The notes under the pieces are model-generated. The model was given only the letters and a program-made list of their open reading frames with translations, was not told the origin of the DNA and did not search any database. From Enoplosus armatus (lineage: Eukaryota > Chordata > Actinopteri > Centrarchiformes > Enoplosidae), in assembly GCF_043641665.1 (NCBI RefSeq), contig NC_092203.1, forward strand, positions 9,153,067 through 9,217,066: a stretch of DNA of 64,000 nucleotides, given 5' to 3'. Shown piece by piece: positions 1 through 9,100 of the stretch. Made by a program: the position numbers and the translations under genes. Each line of letters opens with the position of its first letter. The first letter of the stretch is position 1.

Positions 1-215
1 CTTGAATATATTATGTAGAGTTCGACATATTGCATCATATTAGTTATCTGCTTTTTGCTGAACAGACTACACGCTAAAAGGCTAAGCCAGAGCTCCGGAG
101 CAAAACATCTAAATGTTGGTGGACTACTTTAACGACGATATGATGATGAATTGAAGATATACAGAATATGTCACCAAACGATATTAAAACTGCTTCTGTA
201 CGTCTTTTTCTTTAG
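1..215 (+). other. gpd1: gpd1 intron, 3' part
   Basis: This is AT-rich, non-coding sequence that ends in a pyrimidine tract and an AG at 214-215, directly before the first recognisable gpd1 exon. I see no upstream exon of the gene in it. Confidence 0.8.
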
Positions 216-322
216 TCTATCGTTGAGCTGGAGGCAGAAATGCTCAACGGCCAGAAGCTGCAGGGTCCACAGACCTCAGCTGAGGTCTACAAGCTCCTAC
301 AAAAGAAGGACATGGTCAACAA
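216..322 (+). CDS. gpd1: Glycerol-3-phosphate dehydrogenase [NAD+], penultimate coding exon
   Basis: This exon encodes part of the C-terminal domain of cytosolic glycerol-3-phosphate dehydrogenase, which interconverts dihydroxyacetone phosphate and glycerol 3-phosphate using NAD(H) and links glycolysis to lipid synthesis and the glycerophosphate shuttle. It opens in phase 0 after a pyrimidine-rich acceptor (AG at 214-215) and reads [20 protein letters not shown] followed by [15 protein letters not shown]. It stops two bases into a lysine codon at a consensus GTGAGT donor (323). [11 protein letters not shown] is diagnostic of the GPD1/GPD1L family. The PQTSAEVY stretch is closer to vertebrate GPD1L, whereas the C-terminus in the next exon is GPD1-like. 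Teleosts keep several copies, so the exact paralog (gpd1a, b, c or l) is uncertain. Upstream exons lie outside the window. Confidence 0.95.
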
Positions 323-565
323 GTGAGTCCACATACTTCTACTTCTATGTTACCTCGTCTTTTTGGCGAACCCATCATAAGGGCTTATTTCTAAACAAGT
401 TCATTTTTTTGTATAATTCTGCTTTTTTTAAATTGACTCTGGCATTGAAATCATTGTTGTGCATTTAGTTTTCGTTTGTCATCAGTGTTGGGGTGACCCT
501 TGGGTGAGTTTATTCAGTATATTCAAATGACCCAAAGGTTTCATTACATATTTATATATTTACAC

Positions 566-700
566 ACTCAGTAGCCACTTTATTAGGTACACACACCTGT
601 ACAATTTATTGCAATTCAAAACAGTTCTGCTATAAATTCTACTGTTAAAAAAGTTCATAATGTTAAGAGTATGCTGACAATTATCAGCTCATCTCTGCCC
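566..700. mobile_element. Tc1/mariner-like terminal fragment (MITE-like) in gpd1 intron
   Basis: The stretch begins with ACACTCAGTAGCCACTTTAT followed by TAGGTACAC. From memory this closely resembles the conserved terminus of a Tc1-like DNA transposon family widespread in fish. The downstream bases (TTCTGCTATAAATTCTACT) resemble the body of short non-autonomous relatives. No transposase reading frame and no matching second terminus are seen, so this is a truncated relic inside the 479-base last intron of gpd1. The family assignment rests on remembered consensus, not a search. Confidence 0.6.
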
Positions 701-801
701 ACCTTCACCCTGAGCAGAGGTCTAATAAGTGAAAACACCTGTGTGGGTGTGCAGCACGGCAAACATCCCATAAAAGTCTGAATGTCTTTCTTCTTCTACA
801 G

Positions 802-898
802 GTTTCCACTGTTTTCTGCAGTCTATCAGATCTGCTTTGAGGGCAAAGAAGTGAAAGAGTTCATCAACTGTCTGCAGAACCACCCAGAGCACATGTGA
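802..898 (+). CDS. gpd1: Glycerol-3-phosphate dehydrogenase [NAD+], last coding exon
   Basis: The exon follows a TTTCTTCTTCTACAG acceptor. Its first base completes the lysine codon split by the intron, giving [15 protein letters not shown], then [17 protein letters not shown] and a TGA stop at 896-898. FPLF.AVYQIC and CLQNHPEHM are the conserved end of animal GPD1 proteins; GPD1L normally ends in HPEHT. This favours a gpd1-type paralog. Exon phases and lengths fit the known vertebrate gene layout. No frameshift or premature stop is seen, so this end of the gene looks intact. Confidence 0.97.
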
Positions 899-1139
899 TG
901 GGACACCGTTCACTGCTGCTCCTTCAATAGCCATTTACTACCACTAGAGGGTGTAAGAGATTCATCAGATAGAAACGCACAATTACAACCAAGAGCACTT
1001 TTACTAAAGATTATTTGTACTGGTGACATTTCACAAGGGATGTAGCTTAAAAAGCGGTTTCTTTATTACTTTTATAAAATGCTCTGTAATAATATTATCT
1101 CTTGTGCAGGAAAATATAAGTATCAATTAAATTATACTT

Positions 1140-1145
1140 AATAAA
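1140..1145 (+). terminator. Proximal polyadenylation signal of gpd1
   Basis: This is a canonical AATAAA about 240 bases after the gpd1 stop codon, in AT-rich context. A second canonical signal follows at 1349-1354. Which is used cannot be told from sequence. Confidence 0.5.
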
Positions 1146-1211
1146 CTTAAAATGTTTTTCAACAGGTGAAGGTATTAAAACACGGAGCTCCTTCTAATGC
1201 ACTCCACTTCT

Positions 1212-1217
1212 TTTATT
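1212..1217 (-). terminator. Polyadenylation signal of the minus-strand gene
   Basis: TTTATT on the plus strand is AATAAA on the minus strand, about 255 bases past the stop codon of the converging gene at 1471. A further minus-strand AATAAA lies at 1062-1067. Confidence 0.4.
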
Positions 1218-1470
1218 ACCACACAGATGTCATCATTTTGTATTGGGGTACATAAATGCAACACTGTCTGATTAGCTTTTCACTACATGACAGCTAGTTT
1301 ACAATCTCCGAATTTAAACTACGAAGGTGGAGCTGTTTTTTTTTTTTCAATAAAATGAATTAATAAGAAACTGTCTTTTGATTTTTGACCCCAGCAAGCT
1401 ATGACACTCTGCTGTCTTTTAAGTTTTAATGTTTTGTCATACGGGAGCACACCCTTCACATGAGAGTGTT

Positions 1471-1724
1471 TTAGAAGCTCATATCCACGCCCGCGTTCGC
1501 AGCTCTGTGATTGAGTCGTGTGTCAGATCCCACAGTCGGGCTGTGACGGGCTGAAAGTGATTCCCACGAGGGCCGCAGTAACTCGGTATGAGAAAGCGGA
1601 TTAAAGAACAAACGGCGTCCTTGTCCCTCCATCTCAACCACGTTACAGGTCAGACCGGTGAAACCTTTGATAGTCCCCCACTGACTGTCTGCCTCCATCT
1701 GTCTCCCACCACTGTCTCTTTGTA
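1471..1724 (-). CDS. Uncharacterised protein, last coding exon
   Basis: I do not recognise this gene. On the minus strand an AG at 1726-1725 is followed by a reading frame that includes DSQWGTIKGFTGLTCNVVEM, then RRLFFNPLSHTELLRPSWES, and ends NHRAANAGVDMSF before a TAA at 1471-1473. The composition is protein-like: varied residues, hydrophilic and aromatic clusters, no low complexity. There is no signal peptide or membrane segment in this part. The exact acceptor is unclear; alternatives lie at 1717 and 1711. The exon converges tail to tail on gpd1. The short proline-, tryptophan- and arginine-rich style resembles small cytoskeletal or ciliary proteins, but that is only an impression. Confidence 0.55.
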
Positions 1725-1790
1725 CTGTAGTATGTCCATTTCTGTGCACTAGACACAAAGTTGCTGGGACGTTTCACTTAAAACCATAAA

Positions 1791-1945
1791 TGTCAACCTC
1801 ATGGTGGCGCTAGAGGAAAAGTCAGGAGATCACCAAAGTCAGTAGGATTCATCCTCTGGGGACCATGAATGTTTGCACCAAATTTCATGGCAGTAGATAT
1901 TTCATTGCCGTCCATAGTGACACGCCGCTAGCTTGGCCAAAACAT
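1791..1945. repeat. Unclassified interspersed repeat (fish family)
   Basis: It contains GGTGGCGCTAGAGGAAAAGT, ATCACCAAAGTCA, ATTCATCCTCTGGGGACCAT and CAAATTTCATGGCA in order. This series is familiar from a very abundant interspersed repeat of percomorph fish. It sits between the two 3'-most putative exons of the minus-strand gene. The class (SINE, LINE tail or MITE) cannot be told from this fragment. Confidence 0.6.
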
Positions 1946-2119
1946 TCACAGTGTCCATTGTTTGCAGCACCAGGACTTTAGTCCTCAATCAGGAACCTTA
2001 ACCAGTTAAATCTGAGACGCAGCAACTTTCTGTCCATTGGCTCCATGTCCTCAGCTGCCCAGATCCCAGGACATCAAAGGGCTCTCTGGAAAGCTCAGGG
2101 AGGGCGATGGAAGAGGCAC

Positions 2120-2220
2120 CAGTTATAGGGGGGCCAAGAGGGGCCACGAGGAGCTTCCACAGGTTCCCGTGGGAGAGCTGGGTCTCGCAGGTTGATGTCC
2201 TCTGCAGCTTTTCTCATCTC
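2120..2220 (-). CDS. Uncharacterised protein, putative internal exon
   Basis: Read on the minus strand, a TTGCTGTTAG acceptor (ending 2221) leads into a frame reading EMRKAAEDINLRDPALPREP and then VEAPRGPSWPPYNW, up to a possible GTGCC donor at 2119. The frame closes soon after, so the exon must end about here if it is real. The phase does not join perfectly with the preferred acceptor of the next exon; alternative acceptors inside either exon would repair this. The gene is unidentified. Confidence is moderate because the peptide looks natural but the boundaries are not fixed. Confidence 0.35.
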
Positions 2221-2412
2221 CTAACAGCAACTGTCATCGGCGGGTTTTTGAGCGAGCGCTGAGACCCTTGTGGTGGTTTGACACAAGCCCAGATCCTCTG
2301 TTTCAAAGAGAAGGCCCACCTTCAGATGAGACCCAAGTTTGAAAGAGGAGCTTAATCACCACGGTAACTTGTCTGTTGGTACCCCTGACCCCACGCACAC
2401 ACACATATACAC

Positions 2413-2519
2413 TGTCCTCCAGTAAGAGGCCCTTTGGACAGCGGAGGATAATAGCATAACCGCATGGATCCAGGTCAGTGTTGTTTTTCATGTACACGTA
2501 CCTCTCTGCTTCATCACCT
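2413..2519 (-). CDS. Uncharacterised protein, putative upstream exon
   Basis: On the minus strand a TTGTTACCTTTCAG acceptor (ending 2520) precedes a frame reading GDEAERYVYMKNNTDLDPCG and then YAIILRCPKGLLLED. A possible donor lies at 2412; the frame stays open to about 2,306, where another donor (GAAG then GTGGGC, about 2,315) is possible. This is the 5'-most exon I can see. The gene's start must lie further right, above 2.5 kb, but I could not find it. The protein family is unknown. Confidence 0.4.
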
Positions 2520-2621
2520 CTGAAAGGTAACAATAGAGTTTAACTTCTTCTGTAAAGCTGAGACTTTATTTTTACCTCACACAGGGCCACCCATGCTTAT
2601 AGGAAAAGCTGTATTTGTCTC

Positions 2622-2790
2622 TCTGAGCATAAAGACTTGAAGCTCGCTTGGCTCTGCCCAAAGTGAAAAAATACATCTTTCAACGCCTCCGAAGCTGGCT
2701 GATTAACACGCTGTATCTCTTTTGTTTGACTTGTGTGGAGAGAGAAATGCAAAAACAACAATTTGTGGTTTTTAGGGAGAGTTATGTTTT
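2622..2790. mobile_element. Diverged fragment of a palindromic MITE-like family
   Basis: The order of landmarks is AGCATAAAGACTTGAA, GCTTGGCTCTGCCCAAAG, CTGATTAACACGCTGTATCT, TTTGTTTGACTT and CAATTTGTGGTTTTTAG. I recall this order from an abundant percomorph repeat whose ends read GGTTAGCTTAGCTTAGCA. A second, differently truncated relative with both ends preserved is at 35,481-35,790. No coding capacity is visible. Confidence 0.55.
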
Positions 2791-5700
2791 GAAGTTAAAT
2801 TACAAAGCGGCTACTTTCTACAGAAGTAATAGTCACCAAGAAGCTGTTGACAGTAAAGTCTTCCAGAGTAACTGGAATGAGCACCGCAAGCAAAATCCCG
2901 TTCACCTCCATTTCAACAAGGTGGAGGCAGATATCTTAAATCTGCTCTAATGCATATTTTTATATTAACAGTGGATGAAATGATTTAATCCATGACAGCC
3001 TTGTGTTTTCTGGATGATATCTACCCCTAAAAAACATATTAAGACGCTCTTCAGCACATTCCACATTCAGCACGGACGTGATTTATGAGGTGTGATGAGA
3101 CCGAGCTATTATTCACAGTCGGCTTATCACACCTGTGTCTCCCATGGATGAATGTCTCAGTTGTGCATCCAAACTTCTCCCCTGAGCACTCACAGTTTCA
3201 TTTTTTTTTTGTTTTGTTAAATATGTGGGCCACCCTGGGCCAGACCACATGGTTCACGCCTTTTTAGATTTATAGCACCCAGAGAAGATGTGCGTCAGTG
3301 TGAAACCTCACACGTAGGCTAATAGATAACTCATAATATAACCTACAGGCAAACAAGTCTTGGCAGTTTGGTGTTTATACTGTACGTACTTTTATCTATC
3401 TTTTACATCTTTATATGTGGATACTCCTACATTTGTGGACGTGTGTGTGTGTGTTTGACACAGAGGGGTGAGAGTCTATCCTACATCCTCAGCTAATTAC
3501 AGGCCACTGATCTCGTCAGCTGTCACCGCCACACTCTCTTTACATGTCAATGACAGCCAAATGGGACCTCATATCCTTCCTCCAGCTCATACAAAGCTCT
3601 CATTGAAAACACGAGGTGGAGAGAAAACCAAAGGAGATGCCACTCCTCGTCCCAGCTGGCGTTGGCTCAATGGCACAGGGCACGGAGTCTTGTCCGTGAA
3701 ATAACAACCACTCCTACTCCTCTCCTCAAACCCCCCCCCCTCATCCTTCACCTCTGCCCGGTCGTCTTCATCATCGCCTCGGCCTAATCTGGGCACGTTT
3801 GTGGGGAGGTGCACCCAGGCTCTGCCTCTCTGCCTCCTTTTGTGCTCTGATGAGAGAGAAAGAGAAACAGGAGGGTGTGAGGGGAGGGGGGGTGGAGGTG
3901 AAGGCAGTGGTTGCTCGGGTTTGTCTTTTGCTTTTGCAGTCTGGGGGGAAGAGGAGGAGAACTTGGCAGGATGCCTGGCCGTGGCATTGCATACAAACAC
4001 GGGGGGGAAAAACACAAGGCCTATTTGTTTGACTCTCCCATCCTCTCACCTCAGGGGGAGTGGAAAAAAATCCATGAGACAGCCATAAGATATGGTCGCT
4101 CTTCCTCGGGGACGGCCATCGATTCCGCGAAACAGCCGGGGGAAATGCACAGAGATGAGACAAATGGAACGCAGCCCACGTCAGGAACTCGTTGACCATA
4201 ATTCAATGAAATGAAGTCAGTTTGTACAGTAAAGCCTTGGCGGGATGCCCAGCCTTGTTTGTTGCTTTAAAAAAAGCACTTTGATTAAATATAAAATACT
4301 ATCAGACATTACGTGAATCCAGCATCAGGAGAGGAACCACAATTTATCACTGCAATATATCCCCGACTAGACAAAGGGCTGACGAAGTCAAAGCTGGATA
4401 ATGTCTCTTCCCTTTTTTTCCGCTCAGCATTTCATCTTGGTTCATCTAAATCTCCTTAGCTTGACCTCCTGTGGACTAAAAGTAGCTGGCATCAGCACAA
4501 ACTCCACGATTCCCTCTGATTTGTGGAAGATGAAATCTTTACCGCATGTACTGTGCTCGTCTCTCTTGAGTCCACGCTTACATGCACTTAAAGATGCTTT
4601 CTGGGGCCGCTGATGTGAAAGGGGACGTCGTCGGGTTCCCAGTGCAGCTGCAAATAACATTGATGTGGCATTCCAACATGTCAGTGTAGCGTGGGCCACG
4701 GACAAAGCCACTTCCTCCTCCGCGAGAATATTCACGTGGGAAACTTGAACCAGCTGGCAAAAAAAAACGATTTCACAAGTCTGATCAGATTCAATATGTT
4801 TTCCAGCATTTGGGTATGCAAATTAGCCCTGCTAGTTTCAGCCACATCATGCATGTAACTATATCAGCAGACTTTAAAGAGTTTCATGTCAAAAGCAGAA
4901 GGTCAGATTTGTTTTCCTCATAAATTTCCATCTATGTTCTGTCTCGACGGCGCTGCAGCACATCTAGACCTTCGGGATCGTCTGGTGTTTCGATTACAGA
5001 CGTCTGTGGTCGTCTCATTCAAAATGTCCTACTGATAGGAGACAATGCGTGCTGGAGGGCTTTCCATAAAACAGGTACACCGAAGGAGCTGTAAGTATTG
5101 CAGCAAGCCGCAGGGCTGACTTCTTTATGGCCGCTCTGCTCTTGACCGCAATTGCAGCTAGCAATCCAAAGGGAGGCATTGTGGTTGAATGAGAAAGCAG
5201 ACTAACACGTCTGGAAGAAGATGGGGTGATATCGAGATGGGTATTTATCCATGTGCGCATCTGTTTGTGTTTAAGTGTTTCCTCGTGTCGTTGATATGAA
5301 AGTCTTGCCATATTTGACTTGTTCAATCCAAGCCTATCTCACTAAGATATCCACCGTATTGACTGCATGGATTCCAGAGCTGCAACATGCAACATGGAGG
5401 ATGTAGGTGTCATTTCCAGATATTGAGTTCTGTCTACATCCCCAGTTGCTTTTGCTTTTTGTATAATAAATTAAATAAAACCTTGCAGTGTGAAACATAA
5501 GACAAAATTAACAAAAAACATTCTTAATCCTGGGGGTCTGTAGTAAATTCACAATCATATGTACAATATAAAATATATGGCAGTGGAAAGAAGAGGGCCA
5601 GCCTGCACAAAGTCGGCAATATAACAAAAAAAGAATGTCCTTGAAGGAGTGATCATTTCTTCCAGCGAGCGTAGGCATGGTTGCAATGTAAAGGACCCGG

Positions 5701-5836
5701 AGCTCCTCATGTTGTTGCATGCATACTAAATGCTTTGACCCGTCTCTTTGCATCCTCTCCGAGCTGCTGCAGAATATATATATGGCTTTCCTCTCTCCGG
5801 TGCTCCACACCAATCGTTTCCTCAGTGCTCCTGCAG

Positions 5837-5900
5837 GGCTCTGACCTGTGACATGAAAGAGTTGGACCTCTTGCCTGGAATGGATCCGGTTGTGCCGCAG
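5837..5900 (+). other. Exon-like segment, possible alternative first coding exon
   Basis: A good pyrimidine-rich acceptor (CTCAGTGCTCCTGCAG, ending 5836) is followed by a short segment with an ATG at 5853. It reads MKELDLLPGMDPVVPQ and ends in phase 0 at a weak GTCAAG donor (5901). Phase 0 would let it join the 47,767 exon of nckap5l, but not the 16,372 exon. There is no homology evidence. Confidence 0.18.
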
Positions 5901-6332
5901 GTCAAGACGTATGTGCGAGGATCATTAGCCATTACCTCCCTGCTGCACTCTCAGGGCACAAACACATGTGCACGCCAATGTATGTGCAAGGTTTTGACCA
6001 AAATGGGTCCCTCAAGTTGGATTTTTTTTTAACCGTAGCTGCCAAAAGGCCAAAGTTTGTGCAAATACTGACCAGATTTATGCCCCACAACCTGCCCTGA
6101 CAGGCTTCTTGTGATGGTGCCAAAATGATGAGTTAAGACAATAAAAGTAAAAAATAAGAGCTAAGGGGAGCAGAAGTGTTTTTCTTTCCTCACTTCAAGA
6201 TAAGAGCATATCAGAGCGAGTGGAGGAGGAAGATATGGGAGACGGGGTGTGATTTAGGAAGGAGAGGTTAATTTAAACTTTTTTACATTTTTAAAAATAA
6301 TAAGATGAGCGCACAAGTGTTCACGCACGCGT

Positions 6333-6349
6333 ACACACACACACACACA
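6333..6349. repeat. (AC)n microsatellite
   Basis: A short uninterrupted AC dinucleotide run. Confidence 0.9.
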
Positions 6350-8011
6350 TTCACAAGATGCACACACGATGGTTCTCATGATATTTCAGGCAGCAAACTG
6401 CACCTGTCAGACATTCAAGTTTACAGACCTGTAAACCTGCTCTCAAACTAAGAGCGCTGAGACTGACGGCATTTAAAGGACCAAAAATAAAAACGAACTG
6501 CCTTTGATGGTGAGTTTTTCTTTTACAGATATAACATCAACATTATTTACTGTGGAAATTGAACGTTTCTGCATTTTTTAATTTTTAATCTGGCAATCCT
6601 TTGATTCAGGGCATTTCCTTTTTTCTATTAGATTAAAGGAAAACACCACAAGACTCTAATTAAGAAGTCAGACATTTCCCTTATCAAATGCTAACTGAAA
6701 ATGACACGGTCACTCTCCTCATATTACTACCCTTCTCCTTCATAACATTTGCTGCCAATCAGCATAATAAAATGCTGCTTTTATCTGATTAGCTCCTGAC
6801 ATTTAGGTTTAATTGAATGCCTGTGGACGGTCTGGGATCACGTTCTTTTGTTTCGTCTGGCTGCTCGCCCGGCTTCAAAACAGCTCAGAAGCTGTTTTAA
6901 AATGATTTTTCAGTGCGATTTATGACATCTTCCATCTTTCAGCTCCTCACAGCCCTAAGTCTTGCAATGCTGTCAGCCCACTCTGTCTCTGTGAGCGAAC
7001 AATGTTGCAATGCAGTGAGTTTAGAGGGGAAGAATGCGACAACAGAATGGAATAATGGGAGAAATGATTGCATTTGAGACCACAAGGAATGCACCAGAGA
7101 CGGGCTGAAACGGAGCATTTGTTCACGGTGGTTTGGGATGACAAACAGTAGGCGGCTGCTGCTGCTGCTATAGCTGCAGGGCTCTGACAGTCAGGTAGCG
7201 AGCTAGAAACATGAAATTCAGAGTTTATTTTAAGAAAAAGCGAAACTTAAAACTAAATACAACGTTTGGCGTAAGGTTGATTCGACATCTTTGCACCTTG
7301 TGGGCTACGAGGATGGGTGGCAGCGAGGAATGCAGTGCGCTGAGGAGTGCCCTGCAGAGAGGCCAATGAAAAGCAGAGCGCTGGTGGCTCCCGACCGGCA
7401 TAAAGAAGTCAACTTGGCAGTAAAGCCGAGGGTCATGTGCCTCCATTTAAATGAGACGGCAAGAAAGGAAAGAGAGACAGAGAAGGGGAGGGAGAGAAAT
7501 GCAGGCTGAGCTAAGAGGCTGGGGACTGCCAAGCCGAGACACTTGAGGAATGCATCAGCAGCAGCTCTCGCTTCGCAGTAATACCATTACAGTTAGCGCA
7601 ATCTGAGTCAGGAAAACAGCTCTTCTAGTCTAGTCAGCAAGTCTCAGAGTAAAACAGATGACAGGTAGCACCATCCAAAGAAATGGCAAAAATTGAACCC
7701 TAAGAAAGAAATGTGACCGTAGTGTGGAAGCATTTCTGTGTTCACCAAAAGAAAGCATGCATCCACGTGTCTGCAAATTGTTGGTACTCGCACCTAGCTG
7801 CATGTCTGTCATCTGAGTGTTTTGGACGCAAGTGAGCGTTGTCTTGTCTTGTCAACGTTTGTGTGTGAGAGCGTGAGGCATGTGGTGTGACTCCTCCAGC
7901 CCTGGCAGTTAGTTAATAAACACAGGCCTGTCAACAGCTGCTGGTGATGTAATGTGGAACTTCTCCTCACTCTCCTTATCCTCCCGCCCCACCCCGCCTC
8001 CCTAACTCCCT

Positions 8012-8029
8012 CCACCACCACCACCACCT
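8012..8029. repeat. (CCA)n trinucleotide run in a pyrimidine-rich tract
   Basis: CCA repeats sit inside a C- and T-rich tract (7,960-8,037), upstream of the two possible acceptors (8,066 and 8,146) of the first nckap5l exon. The tract may serve as a polypyrimidine tract. Confidence 0.8.
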
Positions 8030-8146
8030 CCTCCCTATTTACAAGTCTTACTGGGTGTTGCTGCAGACTTCCAGCACTGGCAGCACAGATAGTGTGTTTA
8101 AGAGTGTGTGTGTTTGCGCGTGGCTTCCCCCCTGCAACACTTCCAG

Positions 8147-8293
8147 GGGAATTTACGACAGCATGTTTTCAGCTGCCATCAAAGGAAATTCCACATCATC
8201 AGGTTGTCTTCCTAACCAAAACACCTCTGAGAGTCTGGGAACTACAGAGCTGGCTACAGACCTGTTGAGTGGAGAGGGTCCGGCCGGCGCAGA
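8147..8293 (+). CDS. nckap5l: NCKAP5-family protein, putative first coding exon
   Basis: This is a probable N-terminal exon of the Nck-associated protein 5 family gene. A pyrimidine-rich acceptor (CTTCCCCCCTGCAACACTTCCAG) ends at 8146; an earlier one (TTGCTGCAG) ends at 8066. The first in-frame ATG, at 8163, has A at -3. It opens MFSAAIKGNSTSSGCLPNQN and continues, rich in Ser, Thr and Gly, to GEGPAGA. It stops two bases into a codon at a consensus GTAAGT donor (8294). Joined to the exon at 16,372 the split codon becomes GAG and the frame stays open straight into MNRHLERREQLKRLSLDSGL. I have no remembered homolog for this N-terminus, so the call rests on splice sites and phase. The frame is also open upstream of the ATG to 8067. 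Confidence 0.45.
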
Positions 8294-8674
8294 GTAAGTT
8301 TGGATTCCTGCTTGTTTGTCTTCTGACATTATGGGAACTGCTTCACCTTCATTCATAGTCTGTGAGAACACATGTAGGTGCACAGCATGATGGCAATTCA
8401 TACAAATTTTACCTGCAATGTGGCAAGTTGTGCAAAAGTTTGACAGTTTCATTTGTTTGTTGTTTGTTTGATTTAATATTGACAAAAGGATTTGAACAAC
8501 ATCCTGCATATTGGCTGTTTCCTATCAGTATAGCTTACTGTATTTTAGCTAGCATAACTTTAGCTCTGGTTTGTGCAAGGCATTTGTAACTTAATGCTAT
8601 TTCTATAGCACTGTTCAAACGCCTTACATCAGGATAATGAATGTGAGCTTTAGATTTGAACTGCTTGACAAAAA

Positions 8675-9100
8675 GATACTGCTGAATTAGTATTAACTAA
8701 TGTTAACTTACCCTGTAGCTTCACACCCAAGGAGATGTAGCCGCATAGCTAATTAGCTAGTTGAAGCAAAGCTCAACTTCAAAATTGCAAAGTGATACTG
8801 AAAAGACAAATCAAAATCAATATTAGCTAGCTTTCCTAATAATCTATTTACACCCAAAACGTTTAGTAGTTAATTTATTTCAAGATAACAAAATTATACT
8901 GAGGAAAAACTTTAAAAGTAAGCTAAATTAATGTTAGCTAGCTATCCTAGTTATCCCTTCACACCCTAAAAGAAGCAGCTTAGCTTATTAGCTGTTAGTT
9001 GTAGTAGATCGCAATTTAAAGCTTACAAAAAGATACTGAAAACACAAAATAAAAAGTAGCTAAATTGTAATGTTAGCTAGCTAACATGTTGTGTGATAAT
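8675..9100. repeat. Degenerate tandem array, about four units of 100-140 bases
   Basis: Four spaced copies of GATACTG or TATACTG (8,675, 8,794, 8,895, 9,032) are each followed by an A-rich stretch and then AATGTTAGCTAGCT or a close variant. Spacings are 119, 101 and 137 bases. CACACCC-type and TTAGCTAGTTG-type motifs also recur between them. This looks like an old tandem duplication, now diverged. Confidence 0.6.

Larger units (their letters stand above)
899..1360 (+). other. gpd1: gpd1 3' untranslated region
   Basis: This AT-rich sequence after the stop codon has two AATAAA polyadenylation signals, at 1140-1145 and 1349-1354. Either could end the transcript. The more distal one would overlap the 3' UTR of the converging minus-strand gene. 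Confidence 0.6.
2800..8146. other. Region between gpd1/minus-strand gene and nckap5l first recognised exon
   Basis: No gene is recognised in this stretch. It holds purine- or pyrimidine-rich low-complexity patches (about 3,720-3,960), a (CA)n run at 6,333 and one weak exon-like segment at 5,837-5,900. The promoter and any non-coding first exon of the nckap5l transcript starting near 8.1 kb should lie here, but no TATA box or CpG island stands out. The missing 5' exons of the minus-strand gene may also be here. Confidence 0.5.

Noticed and set aside
3587..4199. Several overlapping open frames of 77-142 codons on both strands
   Set aside because: They are a by-product of purine- and pyrimidine-rich low-complexity sequence. 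The peptides are runs of P, S, L or G, E, K without family motifs.
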